From assembly GCA_965662685.1 (NCBI GenBank), contig CBFIIQ010000003.1:1-64000 (forward strand): a stretch of 64,000 nt of DNA, given 5' to 3'. The position numbers and the translations under genes are program-made. Of the stretch, positions 17,741-26,525 are shown one piece after another. The notes beneath the pieces are model-generated. The model was given only the letters and a program-made list of their open reading frames with translations, ran no database searches and was not told where the DNA came from. Each line of letters starts with the position of its first letter. Position 1 is the first letter of the stretch. This DNA comes from Eutrophocola sp965662685 (lineage in GTDB: Bacteria > Pseudomonadota > Gammaproteobacteria > Pseudomonadales > Pseudohongiellaceae).

Positions 17741-18028
17741 TTGCAAGATTTCTTTAAAATCCCTTTCTTTATAGTTTTATAATGGTTGTAAATTTATAGC
17801 CTGGTTTTTTGACCCGGGTTGATGCAGATGATATTTTCGTATTATTTGAGTATAAATACACCCAGGTGAAATTTCGGCCTATAATTTATGGGTAACTTGC
17901 CTTTTCAATTCTTGTTCATCTCGAATGTAACAGGCTTGAAGTTTTGAAGGGTGATGAGAAAATTAAACCCTTTGCATAAATGCACTGGAGAAAAAGAAAC
18001 CTGAACACAAGGAAAGCATATTAAGCAT

Positions 18029-18562
18029 ATGAAGACTCGTTTAATAACTGGCATTTTTCTTACTCTGGCCACCTGGTTACTGCTGCTAAGTTCTACACAG
18101 GCCCAGCAAGCTCGAACCGGTACGCATTTAAATTCCAAAGCACAGCCTTCGGATATCCTGATGCTGGAGGTTCCGGATGAAGTAGAAAAAATTCGACAGA
18201 TGATATTAAGTGGTCGAAAAAATGATGCCCTGGACGTCGCTGAATCTTATATCGAGAAGGTTGAGCGTTTGAGCCTGCGTCATGAAAAATTGCCAAAGTA
18301 TTATGCCTGGAATGCCTACTGCACGGTATTAACCAGTTTGCAGCGAGTGGAAGAGGCTATTGCGGCCTGTTCTTCTGCAATGGCTTTTGAGCCAGGCAAG
18401 TGGTCTGCTTTGAATAACCGGGGTACAGCCAAGTTTGTCGGCGGTCGAACACAGGAAGCATTGTCAGACTACCAGGCAGCACTTATGATGGTTGATGAGT
18501 CTAACGAGAGAGTTCGTGCCACTATTGAACACAATATTTCACTGGCCAAGCAGCGGCAGTAA
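18029..18562 (+). CDS. Periplasmic TPR protein
   Basis: A 177-residue exported protein with a signal ending STQAQ. Two to three TPR-type helices are visible (KYYAWNAYCTVLTSLQRVEEAIAACSSAMAFEPGKWSALNNRGTAKFVGGRTQEALSDYQAAL). These repeats usually bind peptide partners; none is identified. The preceding AGGAAA is about 12 bases from the start. It is convergent with serC. Confidence 0.8.
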   Translation: MKTRLITGIFLTLATWLLLLSSTQAQQARTGTHLNSKAQPSDILMLEVPDEVEKIRQMILSGRKNDALDVAESYIEKVERLSLRHEKLPKYYAWNAYCTVLTSLQRVEEAIAACSSAMAFEPGKWSALNNRGTAKFVGGRTQEALSDYQAALMMVDESNERVRATIEHNISLAKQRQ

Positions 18563-18626
18563 TTGGCTGAAAAAGTGGAAAGTATTTGAAAATAGTAGGG
18601 ACGTAATAGTCTGCGCAAAACGGCAG

Positions 18627-19718
18627 TTAACCGTTTGTACGCATAAATTCCTGCATAAAATCAGCTAATAATTTACATCCCGCCATTGGCATAGCGTTAT
18701 AGATAGAGGCGCGAATACCTCCCGCTGCCCTGTGTCCCTTCAGTGCATACAAGCCATTTTCGAGCGCTTCAGCGAGAAAGCGTTGTGTCAGATCTTCATC
18801 AGGTAAAGTCCAGGAAACATTCATTAGGGAGCGGTCTTCCCGGGCAGCGATGCCGGTATAAAACCCAGTACTATCGATTACCTGATAAAGGGTATTGGCC
18901 TTGTTTTGGTTCATCCGGGCCATTTCTTCCAGACCACCTTCATTTTTCAGCCATTCCATAACAAGACAAGTGGTATAGATAGCAAAGGTATTATTGGTGT
19001 TCGCCAGCGAGTGTGACTTGTCATAGACAGAATAATCCAGCAATGATGGCGTAAGCTCCATGGCATGGCCGATCAGGTCTTTACGAATAAGTACAAGTGC
19101 CGTTCCTGCCGGTCCCAGGTTTTTTTGCAAACTGGCAAACATCATGCCCAGGCCATTGAAGTCCACAGGACGTGAAAAAATATCTGATGTTGCATCAACT
19201 ACCAGAGGAATGTCACCTAGCTGCGGATAGCTTTTGTATTGTGTACCGTAGATGGTGTTATTGCTGGTGATATAGGCATAGGATGCATCATCCGGAACCA
19301 TATCCCGATTCAGTGGAGGTAGCTTGCTGTAATTGCAGTCCTCTCCACTACTGGCAACCTCGATGTTGCCATAGCGTTTCGCTTCAACATTTGCCTGCTT
19401 GGAAAAATTCCCGGTTTCACTGTATACCGCCTTATGGGCCGATTTTAACGGCAACAAATTCATCGGTATAGCCGAAAACTGCATGCGTGCGCCGCCATGG
19501 GTATAGAGGATGCTGTAATCTTCAGGCAGGCTGGAAATCTCCCTGATCAACTCATCACAGCGATCAAGGATTGCCTCAAATTCTTTGGAGCGATGAGAAA
19601 TTTCAATCACCGAAACACCCATGCCCTGGTAGTCCAGAAACTCTTCCTGAATTTGTTGCATGACCGGGATAGGCAACATTGCCGGACCGGCACCAAAGTT
19701 ATAAACCTGTTTGCTCAT
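18627..19718 (-). CDS. serC: Phosphoserine aminotransferase
   Basis: Converts 3-phosphohydroxypyruvate to phosphoserine (and the analogous vitamin B6 step) with pyridoxal phosphate. The family N-terminus YNFGAGPAMLP, the GGARMQF segment, VVDATSDIFSRP, and the PLP lysine K199 in SLQKNLGPAG are all present; the C-terminus GGIRASIYNAMP is standard. Length 363 is normal. It lies 47 bases downstream of serA, forming a serA-serC unit of the serine pathway on the minus strand. A weak 6-bp stem overlaps its stop codon. Confidence 0.97.
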   Translation of the reverse strand: MSKQVYNFGAGPAMLPIPVMQQIQEEFLDYQGMGVSVIEISHRSKEFEAILDRCDELIREISSLPEDYSILYTHGGARMQFSAIPMNLLPLKSAHKAVYSETGNFSKQANVEAKRYGNIEVASSGEDCNYSKLPPLNRDMVPDDASYAYITSNNTIYGTQYKSYPQLGDIPLVVDATSDIFSRPVDFNGLGMMFASLQKNLGPAGTALVLIRKDLIGHAMELTPSLLDYSVYDKSHSLANTNNTFAIYTTCLVMEWLKNEGGLEEMARMNQNKANTLYQVIDSTGFYTGIAAREDRSLMNVSWTLPDEDLTQRFLAEALENGLYALKGHRAAGGIRASIYNAMPMAGCKLLADFMQEFMRTNG

Positions 19719-19765
19719 AATATGAATATCTTTTTGTTTTTGAGGGATACGTTACTAAAAGGGCT

Positions 19766-20935
19766 TCAGATTGCCCAGACCTTGATGACATGTGGAATAG
19801 CCCGGATATCGTTCAGAGTTTCTGCTGTCGGCTCTGATTCGATATCAATCAGGGTATAGGCAATATCGTTGCGGCTTTTATTCAGCATATCAATCACGTT
19901 GATATCCTTGTCGGCAAGCACAGACAGAATCTGACCCAGCATACGTGGAACATTTTCATTAATTATGGCAATACGGTACCCGCCGGATTTTTCCAGCACA
20001 AGCGAGGGAAAATTCACGGAATTTTTGATGGTGCCATATTCAAGAAAATCACGCAGTTGATCAACAGCCATAACTGCACAGTTTTCTTCAGCTTCATCGG
20101 TACTGGCGCCAATGTGAGGTAGCAGGAAAGCTTTTTTACTTCTTAACAGACCAGGAGTAGGAAAATCCGTGACGTAGCTGGATAGACCGCCATTATTTAA
20201 TGCTTCAAGCAGGGCGTCTTCGTCAACAAGCGCATCTCTGGAGAAATTCAAAAGCACTGCCCCAGACTTGAAGTAGTTGATTAGTTTTCTGTCTATCAGG
20301 TTTCTTGTGGACTCCAGAACAGGCAAATGCAAAGTCACATAGTCCGAGCGGGAGATCAGGGAGGTCAGGTTCTCCTGTTTTTCAATCTGGTTAGCCAGTC
20401 GCCACGCAGCATCGACCGAAATTGCAGGGTCATATCCCAACACTTTCATTCCCATCTGGATTGCCGCGTCTGCCACCATTGCGCCAATAGCACCCAGTCC
20501 GACAATACCCAGGGTTTTACCTTTGAGCTCCATACCCTTATATTTTTTCTTCTCTGCTTCCACGAGCTTCGACATTGCTGCGGCGTCCAGATCGTGGGAA
20601 AGACTGCTTACCCAATTAATACCGTCGATGATTCCTCTTGAAGACAAAAGCAGACCACAAAGAACAAGCTCCTTCACCGCATTGGCATTGGCTCCAGGGG
20701 TGTTGAAAACTACGATGCCTTCACTGGTATAACTGTCTACGGGAATATTATTGACGCCGGCACCTGCGCGGGCGACGGCTTTAAGGTTGCTGTTAATATT
20801 GTCGGTAGACAGTTTTTGGCTACGCACAAGTAATGCATCTGCATTTTCAGCATCGGGAGATACAAGATAATCCTGTTTGGGAAAACGCATGAGTCCTTTG
20901 TCAGAAATCTGATTGAATGTCTGAATCTTGAGCAT
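19766..20935 (-). CDS. serA: D-3-phosphoglycerate dehydrogenase
   Basis: Catalyses the first step of serine synthesis (3-phosphoglycerate to 3-phosphohydroxypyruvate, NAD-dependent). The NAD site is GIVGLGAIGAMVADAA; the catalytic set is Arg in NFSRDALV, Glu in DEAEENC and His in LLPHIGAST. A C-terminal ACT domain (YRIAIINENVPRMLGQILSVLADKDINV) suggests serine feedback. At 389 residues it is the shorter class without the extra ASB domain. AAAGGAAA is the ribosome-binding site. It is divergent from the GIY-YIG gene and precedes serC. Confidence 0.96.
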   Translation of the reverse strand: MLKIQTFNQISDKGLMRFPKQDYLVSPDAENADALLVRSQKLSTDNINSNLKAVARAGAGVNNIPVDSYTSEGIVVFNTPGANANAVKELVLCGLLLSSRGIIDGINWVSSLSHDLDAAAMSKLVEAEKKKYKGMELKGKTLGIVGLGAIGAMVADAAIQMGMKVLGYDPAISVDAAWRLANQIEKQENLTSLISRSDYVTLHLPVLESTRNLIDRKLINYFKSGAVLLNFSRDALVDEDALLEALNNGGLSSYVTDFPTPGLLRSKKAFLLPHIGASTDEAEENCAVMAVDQLRDFLEYGTIKNSVNFPSLVLEKSGGYRIAIINENVPRMLGQILSVLADKDINVIDMLNKSRNDIAYTLIDIESEPTAETLNDIRAIPHVIKVWAI

Positions 20936-21086
20936 CTGAAGATTTTCCTTTGAGGAGTTATTGACTTGCAGACCGGGCTGGATACCGTAAAAATTTAGGG
21001 GCGAATTTATACAGGGAAAACGTCATAATTTCCAGTTAAAACCGTCTTCTATGAGATAATAGAAAGAAAGCCAATATTTTTAAACC

Positions 21087-21422
21087 ATGAATTCTGACTG
21101 GTTCGTCTATATTTTACGCACTGCTGGAGGCGCCCTGTACACCGGGATTACCACGGATGTGGCGCGGCGGCTGGATGAGCATGCGGGAATCGGTAAAGGT
21201 GCAAAAGAGCAGAAGAATACCAATAGTACCAAGAATACCAAGAGTACCAAGGGAGCAAAAAGTCTTCGTGGCAAAGGGCCTCTGGTACTTGTCTGGAAAA
21301 CCGCTGTGAAAAATCGTAGCGAAGCGTCGGTGCTAGAAGCACGTATCAAGAAATTGTCGCGAAATTCCAAGGAAAAGCTGGTAAGTGGCGACCAGAAAGT
21401 ATTCGAGAGTATGTTTTCCTGA
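21087..21422 (+). CDS. GIY-YIG nuclease family protein (YhbQ-like)
   Basis: Short endonuclease-domain protein; the N-terminus is WFVYILRTAGGALYTGITTDVARRLDEH with the GIY-YIG core and catalytic Arg, and the C-terminal half (LVWKTAVKNRSEASVLEARIKKLSRNSKEKLV) carries the conserved Glu. Between them, codons 44-55 form NTNSTKNTKSTK, encoded by four 9-base tandem units, which makes this protein longer (111) than usual for YhbQ (~90-100). The role of the family is in DNA handling but not settled. It is followed after about 60 bases by proA. Confidence 0.9.
   Translation: MNSDWFVYILRTAGGALYTGITTDVARRLDEHAGIGKGAKEQKNTNSTKNTKSTKGAKSLRGKGPLVLVWKTAVKNRSEASVLEARIKKLSRNSKEKLVSGDQKVFESMFS
21216..21251 (+). 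repeat. Tandem 9-base repeat inside the GIY-YIG gene
   Basis: Four 9-base units (AATACCAAT, AGTACCAAG, AATACCAAG, AGTACCAAG), also two 18-base units with one mismatch, encode four Asn/Ser-Thr-Asn/Lys triplets. It keeps the reading frame because the unit is a multiple of three, so slippage would alter only the linker length. Confidence 0.85.
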
Positions 21423-21480
21423 ATGCCTCAATACTCATTCTGGGGTATAATTTCTTTTTTTAAACATGATCAGGTTAGCT

Positions 21481-22755
21481 ATGACTGAGGCTGAACAAAT
21501 CGTCCCTTTGCAGATGCAGGAACTCGGAAAGAATGCCCGTGTGGCTTCCCGTATTATGGCGGCAGCTGATACAGCAGTTAAAAATGCAGCCCTGCTTGCG
21601 GCAATGGACGCCATTGACTCTACTCGCGACAAGCTTTCCAGCGCAAATGCCAGGGATCTTGAAGCAGGTATTAAAAAAGGCCTTGATGCGGCAATGCTCG
21701 ATCGTCTTGAGCTTACACCTGCCAGAATTGAAAATATGCTGGAAGGTTTGCGCCAGGTTGCAGCCTTGTCAGATCCTATTGGTGAAATTGGTGAAATGCG
21801 CTATATGCCCAGCGGAATTCAGGTCGGCAGGATGCGTGTCCCATTGGGCGTGATTGGGATTATTTATGAATCCAGGCCCAATGTGACTGCCGAAGCCGCC
21901 AGTTTATGTTTGAAATCCGGCAATGCCACTATTTTACGTGGCGGCTCGGAAGCATTTTATTCCAACCAGGCCATTGCAGATTGCATTCGTCAGGGACTGG
22001 AGACCGCCGGATTGCCAGCAGCTGCAGTTCAGGTGGTTGGTACTACTGATCGCTCCGCTGTTGGTGAGCTGATCACCATGCCTGAATATGTGGATGTCAT
22101 TGTTCCCCGGGGTGGTAAAGGCCTGATTGAAAGAATCAGCAATGAGGCAAAGGTGCCTGTGATCAAGCATCTGGATGGGATCTGTCATGTTTATATTGAT
22201 GATGGTGCAGATATTACCAAGGCGGTTAATATCGCCCTGAATTCGAAAACCAATCGCTATGGTGTCTGTAATGCAATGGAAACATTGCTGGTGGCCGAAT
22301 CCATGGCGGGTGAAGTACTTCCGCAACTTGAGCAGGTCTACAGTGATTTCGATGTAGAGATACGTGGTTGTAAAAAGACCTGTGTATTAATGGTAAGCGC
22401 AAACGAAGCCAGTGAAGAAGACTGGAGCACAGAGTACCTTGCACCGGTGCTTTCAATCCGCGTCGTTTCCGGTATTGATGAGGCCATTGATCATATCAAT
22501 ACCTACAGTTCCCAGCACACAGATACGATTGTGACCGAAGATTATAGTCGCGGCCGGCGTTTTCTCAGGGAAGTAGATTCCAGTTCAGTAATGATTAATG
22601 CGTCGACACGTTTTGCTGACGGATTCCAGTATGGATTGGGAGCAGAAATAGGAATTTCTACAGACAAGATTCATGCGCGTGGGCCTGTAGGACTCGAGGG
22701 TCTCACTTCACAGAAGTATGTTGTGTTGGGTGATGGCCATGTACTTGAGAAATAG
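21481..22755 (+). CDS. proA: Gamma-glutamyl phosphate reductase
   Basis: Second enzyme of proline synthesis, NADPH-dependent reduction of glutamyl-5-phosphate. The family signatures PLGVIGIIYESRPNVTAEAASLCLKSGNATILRGG, VPRGGKGLIERI and the catalytic Cys in YGVCNAMETLL are present, with the C-terminal RGPVGLEGLTSQKYV. ATG 21481 is preferred to ATG 21466, because CAGG at 21471-21474 gives it a ribosome-binding site. The stop TAG overlaps the GTG of nadD by one base. The proA-nadD neighbourhood is typical of Pseudomonas relatives. Confidence 0.96.
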   Translation: MTEAEQIVPLQMQELGKNARVASRIMAAADTAVKNAALLAAMDAIDSTRDKLSSANARDLEAGIKKGLDAAMLDRLELTPARIENMLEGLRQVAALSDPIGEIGEMRYMPSGIQVGRMRVPLGVIGIIYESRPNVTAEAASLCLKSGNATILRGGSEAFYSNQAIADCIRQGLETAGLPAAAVQVVGTTDRSAVGELITMPEYVDVIVPRGGKGLIERISNEAKVPVIKHLDGICHVYIDDGADITKAVNIALNSKTNRYGVCNAMETLLVAESMAGEVLPQLEQVYSDFDVEIRGCKKTCVLMVSANEASEEDWSTEYLAPVLSIRVVSGIDEAIDHINTYSSQHTDTIVTEDYSRGRRFLREVDSSSVMINASTRFADGFQYGLGAEIGISTDKIHARGPVGLEGLTSQKYVVLGDGHVLEK

Positions 22756-23450
22756 TGCCTTCAGTGAACGAAAGTTCTGCGGTGAATGAAGCTTCCAAGC
22801 CGGTGTTTGAGCTAGGCTTGATGGGTGGGATGTTTGATCCTGTCCACCTGGGACACCTTAAAATAGCACTCACCTCTCTTGAGAAATTACAACTGGATGC
22901 GATCCGCTTGCTACCCTGCGGCAACCCGGTTCATCGCAATGGTGTTTTTGCTTCATCACAGCATCGCCTTGCCATGCTGAGGTTGGCCGTTGAAGGTTAT
23001 TCCGATATTGGAATAGATGATCGTGAACTTAAAAGCGATGATCCATCTTTCACACTGACAAGCATGCAAAAGATTAAACAGGAACTGCCCGATGCAAGGC
23101 TTTACTTTATCATGGGGCAGGATGCTTTCAATGCCTTTGACACCTGGCATCGATGGCAGGACATACTGTTAATAGCCCATATAATTGTTGCTGCAAGACC
23201 TGGCTACAAGCTTGATCCTGCAAAAGAATTAGAGTCAGAGTTAAATACTCGAATGGTGTTATCAGTTGATAAGTTGAAACAGGCAGACAATGGAAAAATA
23301 TTAATTACAGACTATGATTTGCTGGATATTTCATCGTCTATGGTGAGGGATGCAATCCTTAGTAAAAAAAGTGTGGCAGAGTTGGTGCCAGAAAAAGTTG
23401 CTCAATATATAAATACTCACAAGTTATATGCCCGGGAGGCTGACATTTGA
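22755..23450 (+). CDS. nadD: Nicotinate-nucleotide adenylyltransferase
   Basis: Adenylates nicotinate mononucleotide in NAD synthesis. The nucleotidyltransferase motif GGMFDPVHLGHLK and the C-terminal ISSSMVRDAI (SxxxR) are clear; GQDAFNAFDTWHRWQDIL is a typical NadD segment. The start is GTG overlapping the proA stop by one base; the first 15 residues are poorly conserved, so a later start is possible. The last four bases overlap the TTG start of rsfS, indicating coupled translation. Confidence 0.95.
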   Translation: MPSVNESSAVNEASKPVFELGLMGGMFDPVHLGHLKIALTSLEKLQLDAIRLLPCGNPVHRNGVFASSQHRLAMLRLAVEGYSDIGIDDRELKSDDPSFTLTSMQKIKQELPDARLYFIMGQDAFNAFDTWHRWQDILLIAHIIVAARPGYKLDPAKELESELNTRMVLSVDKLKQADNGKILITDYDLLDISSSMVRDAILSKKSVAELVPEKVAQYINTHKLYAREADI

Positions 23451-23785
23451 ACGCTGAAAACCTGAGAGATATTGTTATCAATACTCTTGAAGATATGAAA
23501 GGCAGGGAGCTGACCTGTTTACATGTTTCGGATATTACGACTATTACCGATTATATGGTTGTAGTCACTGGTACATCATCAAGGCATGTCAGATCGCTTG
23601 CTGAAGATGTTGCAAAAAAAGTCAAAGACAGTGGCAGTCCTGTGTTTGGTATGGAAGGTCAGAATCAGGGCGAATGGGTTTTGCTGGATCTGGGCGATGT
23701 ACTGGTTCATGTAATGACAGAGGATGTTCGGAAAATGTATGACCTTGAGTCGCTTTGGGACATGAAGCCTTCTGATAAAAGATAG
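23447..23785 (+). CDS. rsfS: Ribosomal silencing factor RsfS
   Basis: Binds uL14 on the 50S subunit and blocks subunit joining when nutrients are short. The Iojap/DUF143 signatures are all present: DITTITDYMVVVTGTSSRHVRSLA, GMEGQNQGEWVLLDLGDVLVHVM and YDLESLW. The TTG start overlaps the nadD stop by four bases, with GGGAGG seven bases before it. At 112 residues it has normal length. It sits between nadD and rlmH as in most gammaproteobacteria. Confidence 0.95.
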   Translation: MNAENLRDIVINTLEDMKGRELTCLHVSDITTITDYMVVVTGTSSRHVRSLAEDVAKKVKDSGSPVFGMEGQNQGEWVLLDLGDVLVHVMTEDVRKMYDLESLWDMKPSDKR

Positions 23786-23832
23786 AGTTGGTGTAATGTC
23801 AGCAACTTAAATTTTTTGAAAATTCTCTGAAT

Positions 23833-24306
23833 ATGAAAATAAAACTCATTGCAGTTGGAACCAAAATGCCTGCCTGGGTTGACACAGCGGTCAATGAGTA
23901 TCAAAAACGTCTGCCAAGAAACTTTGAATTAATCATAATCGAAGTTCCTTTAGCGAAAAGGTCCAAAGCCAATTCAGATATAGCCAGACTATGTGAAACC
24001 GAAGGACAGGCACTGTTAAATGCCGTTACCCCGGGGGATTATCTGGTAGTGCTGGATGTAAAAGGTAAGTCTCTGGGAACTGAGTTAATGGCCGATAAAG
24101 TTGGAAGATTAAAGGATATTGGTCAGGATCTGGCGTTACTTGTCGGAGGACCGGATGGTGTTTCGGAAAAATGTCTCCAGTCAGCTCAGGAAGCATGGTC
24201 ACTCTCCGCTTTAACAATGCCGCATACTATTGTTAGAATCGTGGTAGCAGAGCAGATATACAGGATTTGGAGTGTTTTGGCAGGACATCCATATCATCGA
24301 GAATAG
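23833..24306 (+). CDS. rlmH: 23S rRNA (pseudouridine1915-N3)-methyltransferase
   Basis: SPOUT-class methyltransferase that modifies pseudouridine 1915 in helix 69 of 23S rRNA. It has the classic ends: MKIKLIAVGTKMPAWVD and a C-terminal EQIYRIWSVLAGHPYHRE, plus LVGGPDGVSE, the S-adenosylmethionine knot region. At 157 residues it has standard length. It follows rsfS by 47 bases. Confidence 0.96.
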   Translation: MKIKLIAVGTKMPAWVDTAVNEYQKRLPRNFELIIIEVPLAKRSKANSDIARLCETEGQALLNAVTPGDYLVVLDVKGKSLGTELMADKVGRLKDIGQDLALLVGGPDGVSEKCLQSAQEAWSLSALTMPHTIVRIVVAEQIYRIWSVLAGHPYHRE

Positions 24307-24473
24307 CAGAAACAGAAAACTTGCTGAATTTACCGCTTGAGCTCGGTAGGCTAAGTAAAATTTCGGATACTGGATAAGCACAGCAAGCTGAACAAAAAGC
24401 TGGGCGAAAATAGTATAAACTCATGCAGTAAATCACCGGTAGTACATTACATTGGGCTTACGTGATATCAGTA

Positions 24474-26501
24474 ATGACTGAAAAAATCACAATACAGGAT
24501 CACCAACTCGAACGGCAAATAGTCTTGTCGAGAATCATCGTCGGCGGTGTAATCGCATTATTATTAATCCTTGCCTTGATAGCCCGACTTTTTTTCCTCC
24601 AGGTCAATCAGCACGATTATTATTCGACCAAGTCTGACAATTATCGAATTCATGTTCAGCCCATCGTTCCCACCCGGGGTTTAATTTATGATCGTAAGGG
24701 GACGCTGCTCGCAGAAAATGTCCCCAGTTTTACGCTGACCCTGGTCAGAGAACATGCTGGAGATGTTGATCGGGTGGTTGATGTAATTGAATCCCTTGTC
24801 ACTATGACAGAAGAAGACCGGGACAAATTACGCAGCCGCTTGAAGAATCGTAGTATTCCCTATTCCTCCGTTCCAGTTCGTTTCAATTTAAGTGAAGAAG
24901 AAATTGCTAAAATTTCTGTAAACCAGTTCCGCTTGCCGGGTGTCAGTGTTGAAGCTCAACTTGTGCGACATTACCCTGAAGGCGAAATTTTTGCTCATTC
25001 TGTTGGTTATCTGGGCAGTATTACGGAAGATGAATTAAAGGTGTTGGACCCTGTCAATTACAGTGGCACACACCAGATAGGCAAGCAGGGGGTAGAGCGG
25101 TTTTATGAAGATATTCTGCATGGCCAGGTAGGTTATCAAACGGTCGAGAAAAATGCCCGAGGCCAGATCATGAGCGTTCTTGACAGAACTGACCCGATTC
25201 CTGGTCAGGATATTGTTTTGAATCTGGATAGCAAAATACAAAAAGCGGCTGTAGACGCGCTTGGCGATTATCGTGGCGCGGTAGTGGCAATTGATCCTGA
25301 AACCGGCGGTATTTTAGCCCTGGTGAGCAAGCCTGCTTACGACCCTAATCTTTTTGTTCAGGGTATCAGTCGAAAAGATTATGCCGCGCTTAACGATCCT
25401 GTAAATTCACCATTATTTAACCGGGCGTTGGCAAAATATGCGCCAGGCTCTACAGTAAAGCCTTTTATCAGTCTTGCTGCGCTGAATGAGGGCTATCGTA
25501 CTCCTGAAGATACCGTGCATGACCCTGGCTACTATCAACTGGGGAATCATAAACACTATGACTGGACCTGGTGGTCGAATAAGACCGGGCATGGTTCAGT
25601 AGACATGCAAAGAGCAATTTACCAGTCATGTAATGTGTATTTCTGGGACCTTGCCATGGATATGGGTATTGACCAGATGCATGACTTCCTTTTCCGTTTT
25701 GGTTTTGGTCGTAATGTCAGTCTTGATTTACCACAAGCCAGCACGGGTACTTTGCCTTCGCGGGAATGGAAATTAAACGCTATGGGTGAGCCCTGGTACC
25801 CTGGAGAAACCATTAACTCCTATGTCGGGCAAGGTTATACGGAAGCGACCCCTCTACAATTGGCGACAGCAACCATGCTGATGTCCAATAAAGGAAAATG
25901 GTATCGACCTGCAGTGATGAGGCAAATCGGTATAGAATCATCAGTTACCATAGAGTCGAGTTACCTACCCGATATAGAAATAAATAATCCTGATTATTGG
26001 GACTTTATAGCAGAATCCATGGAGATGGTTGTAAACAGGGGATACGGCGGTGAATACAGAACCTATGGTTCAGCCTATCCTTATATTGCGGCTGTTGAGC
26101 CGTTAAAATATCGCATGGCCGGCAAGTCCGGAACAGCCCAGGTTATCGCCATCCCTGAAAATTATGATAGAGCTGATGAGGTGCCGGAAAAATACCGGGA
26201 ACATGCCTGGTTCATTTCTTTTGCACCTGTTGATAACCCTAAAATCGCTCTGGCTGTTTTTGTCGAACATGGCGAGGCTGGTAGTTCTGTTGCAGGTCCT
26301 ATTGCCAGAAATGTTCTTGATGCCTACCTTCTTGATGAGCAGGGAGAATTAAAAGCGGAATTTATTTATCCGCAAATTTCAGAGGAATATGAAGAGTCAG
26401 AACCAACGCTGCCCGTTAAAGAGTCTGTGGTAGGTTCCGCAAGTGAAGTATCAGAACCCCGTGCTGAGGAAAACGTGAATCTTGTTACCGTCAATCAGTA
26501 G
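24474..26501 (+). CDS. mrdA: Penicillin-binding protein 2 (elongation transpeptidase)
   Basis: Cross-links peptidoglycan in the rod (elongation) complex with RodA. One N-terminal membrane segment (IVGGVIALLLILALIARLFFLQV), a dimerisation domain (PTRGLIYDRKGTLLAENVPS), then the transpeptidase domain with active-site Ser in PGSTVKPF (SxxK), SCN in YQSCNVYF and KSGTAQV as the third motif. Length of about 675 is usual; a Glu/Ser-rich tail of ~40 residues follows. ATG 24474 is chosen over an in-frame GTG at 24462; neither has a strong ribosome-binding site. It is followed by rodA after 24 bases. Confidence 0.96.
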   Translation: MTEKITIQDHQLERQIVLSRIIVGGVIALLLILALIARLFFLQVNQHDYYSTKSDNYRIHVQPIVPTRGLIYDRKGTLLAENVPSFTLTLVREHAGDVDRVVDVIESLVTMTEEDRDKLRSRLKNRSIPYSSVPVRFNLSEEEIAKISVNQFRLPGVSVEAQLVRHYPEGEIFAHSVGYLGSITEDELKVLDPVNYSGTHQIGKQGVERFYEDILHGQVGYQTVEKNARGQIMSVLDRTDPIPGQDIVLNLDSKIQKAAVDALGDYRGAVVAIDPETGGILALVSKPAYDPNLFVQGISRKDYAALNDPVNSPLFNRALAKYAPGSTVKPFISLAALNEGYRTPEDTVHDPGYYQLGNHKHYDWTWWSNKTGHGSVDMQRAIYQSCNVYFWDLAMDMGIDQMHDFLFRFGFGRNVSLDLPQASTGTLPSREWKLNAMGEPWYPGETINSYVGQGYTEATPLQLATATMLMSNKGKWYRPAVMRQIGIESSVTIESSYLPDIEINNPDYWDFIAESMEMVVNRGYGGEYRTYGSAYPYIAAVEPLKYRMAGKSGTAQVIAIPENYDRADEVPEKYREHAWFISFAPVDNPKIALAVFVEHGEAGSSVAGPIARNVLDAYLLDEQGELKAEFIYPQISEEYEESEPTLPVKESVVGSASEVSEPRAEENVNLVTVNQ

Positions 26502-26525
26502 CTATCAAATTGTGATGGAGAAAGT

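Noticed and set aside
18617..18636. 6-bp AAACGG/CCGTTT stem at the end of serC
   Set aside because: It overlaps the stop codon, is weak, and has only a short T-run, so it is not called a terminator.
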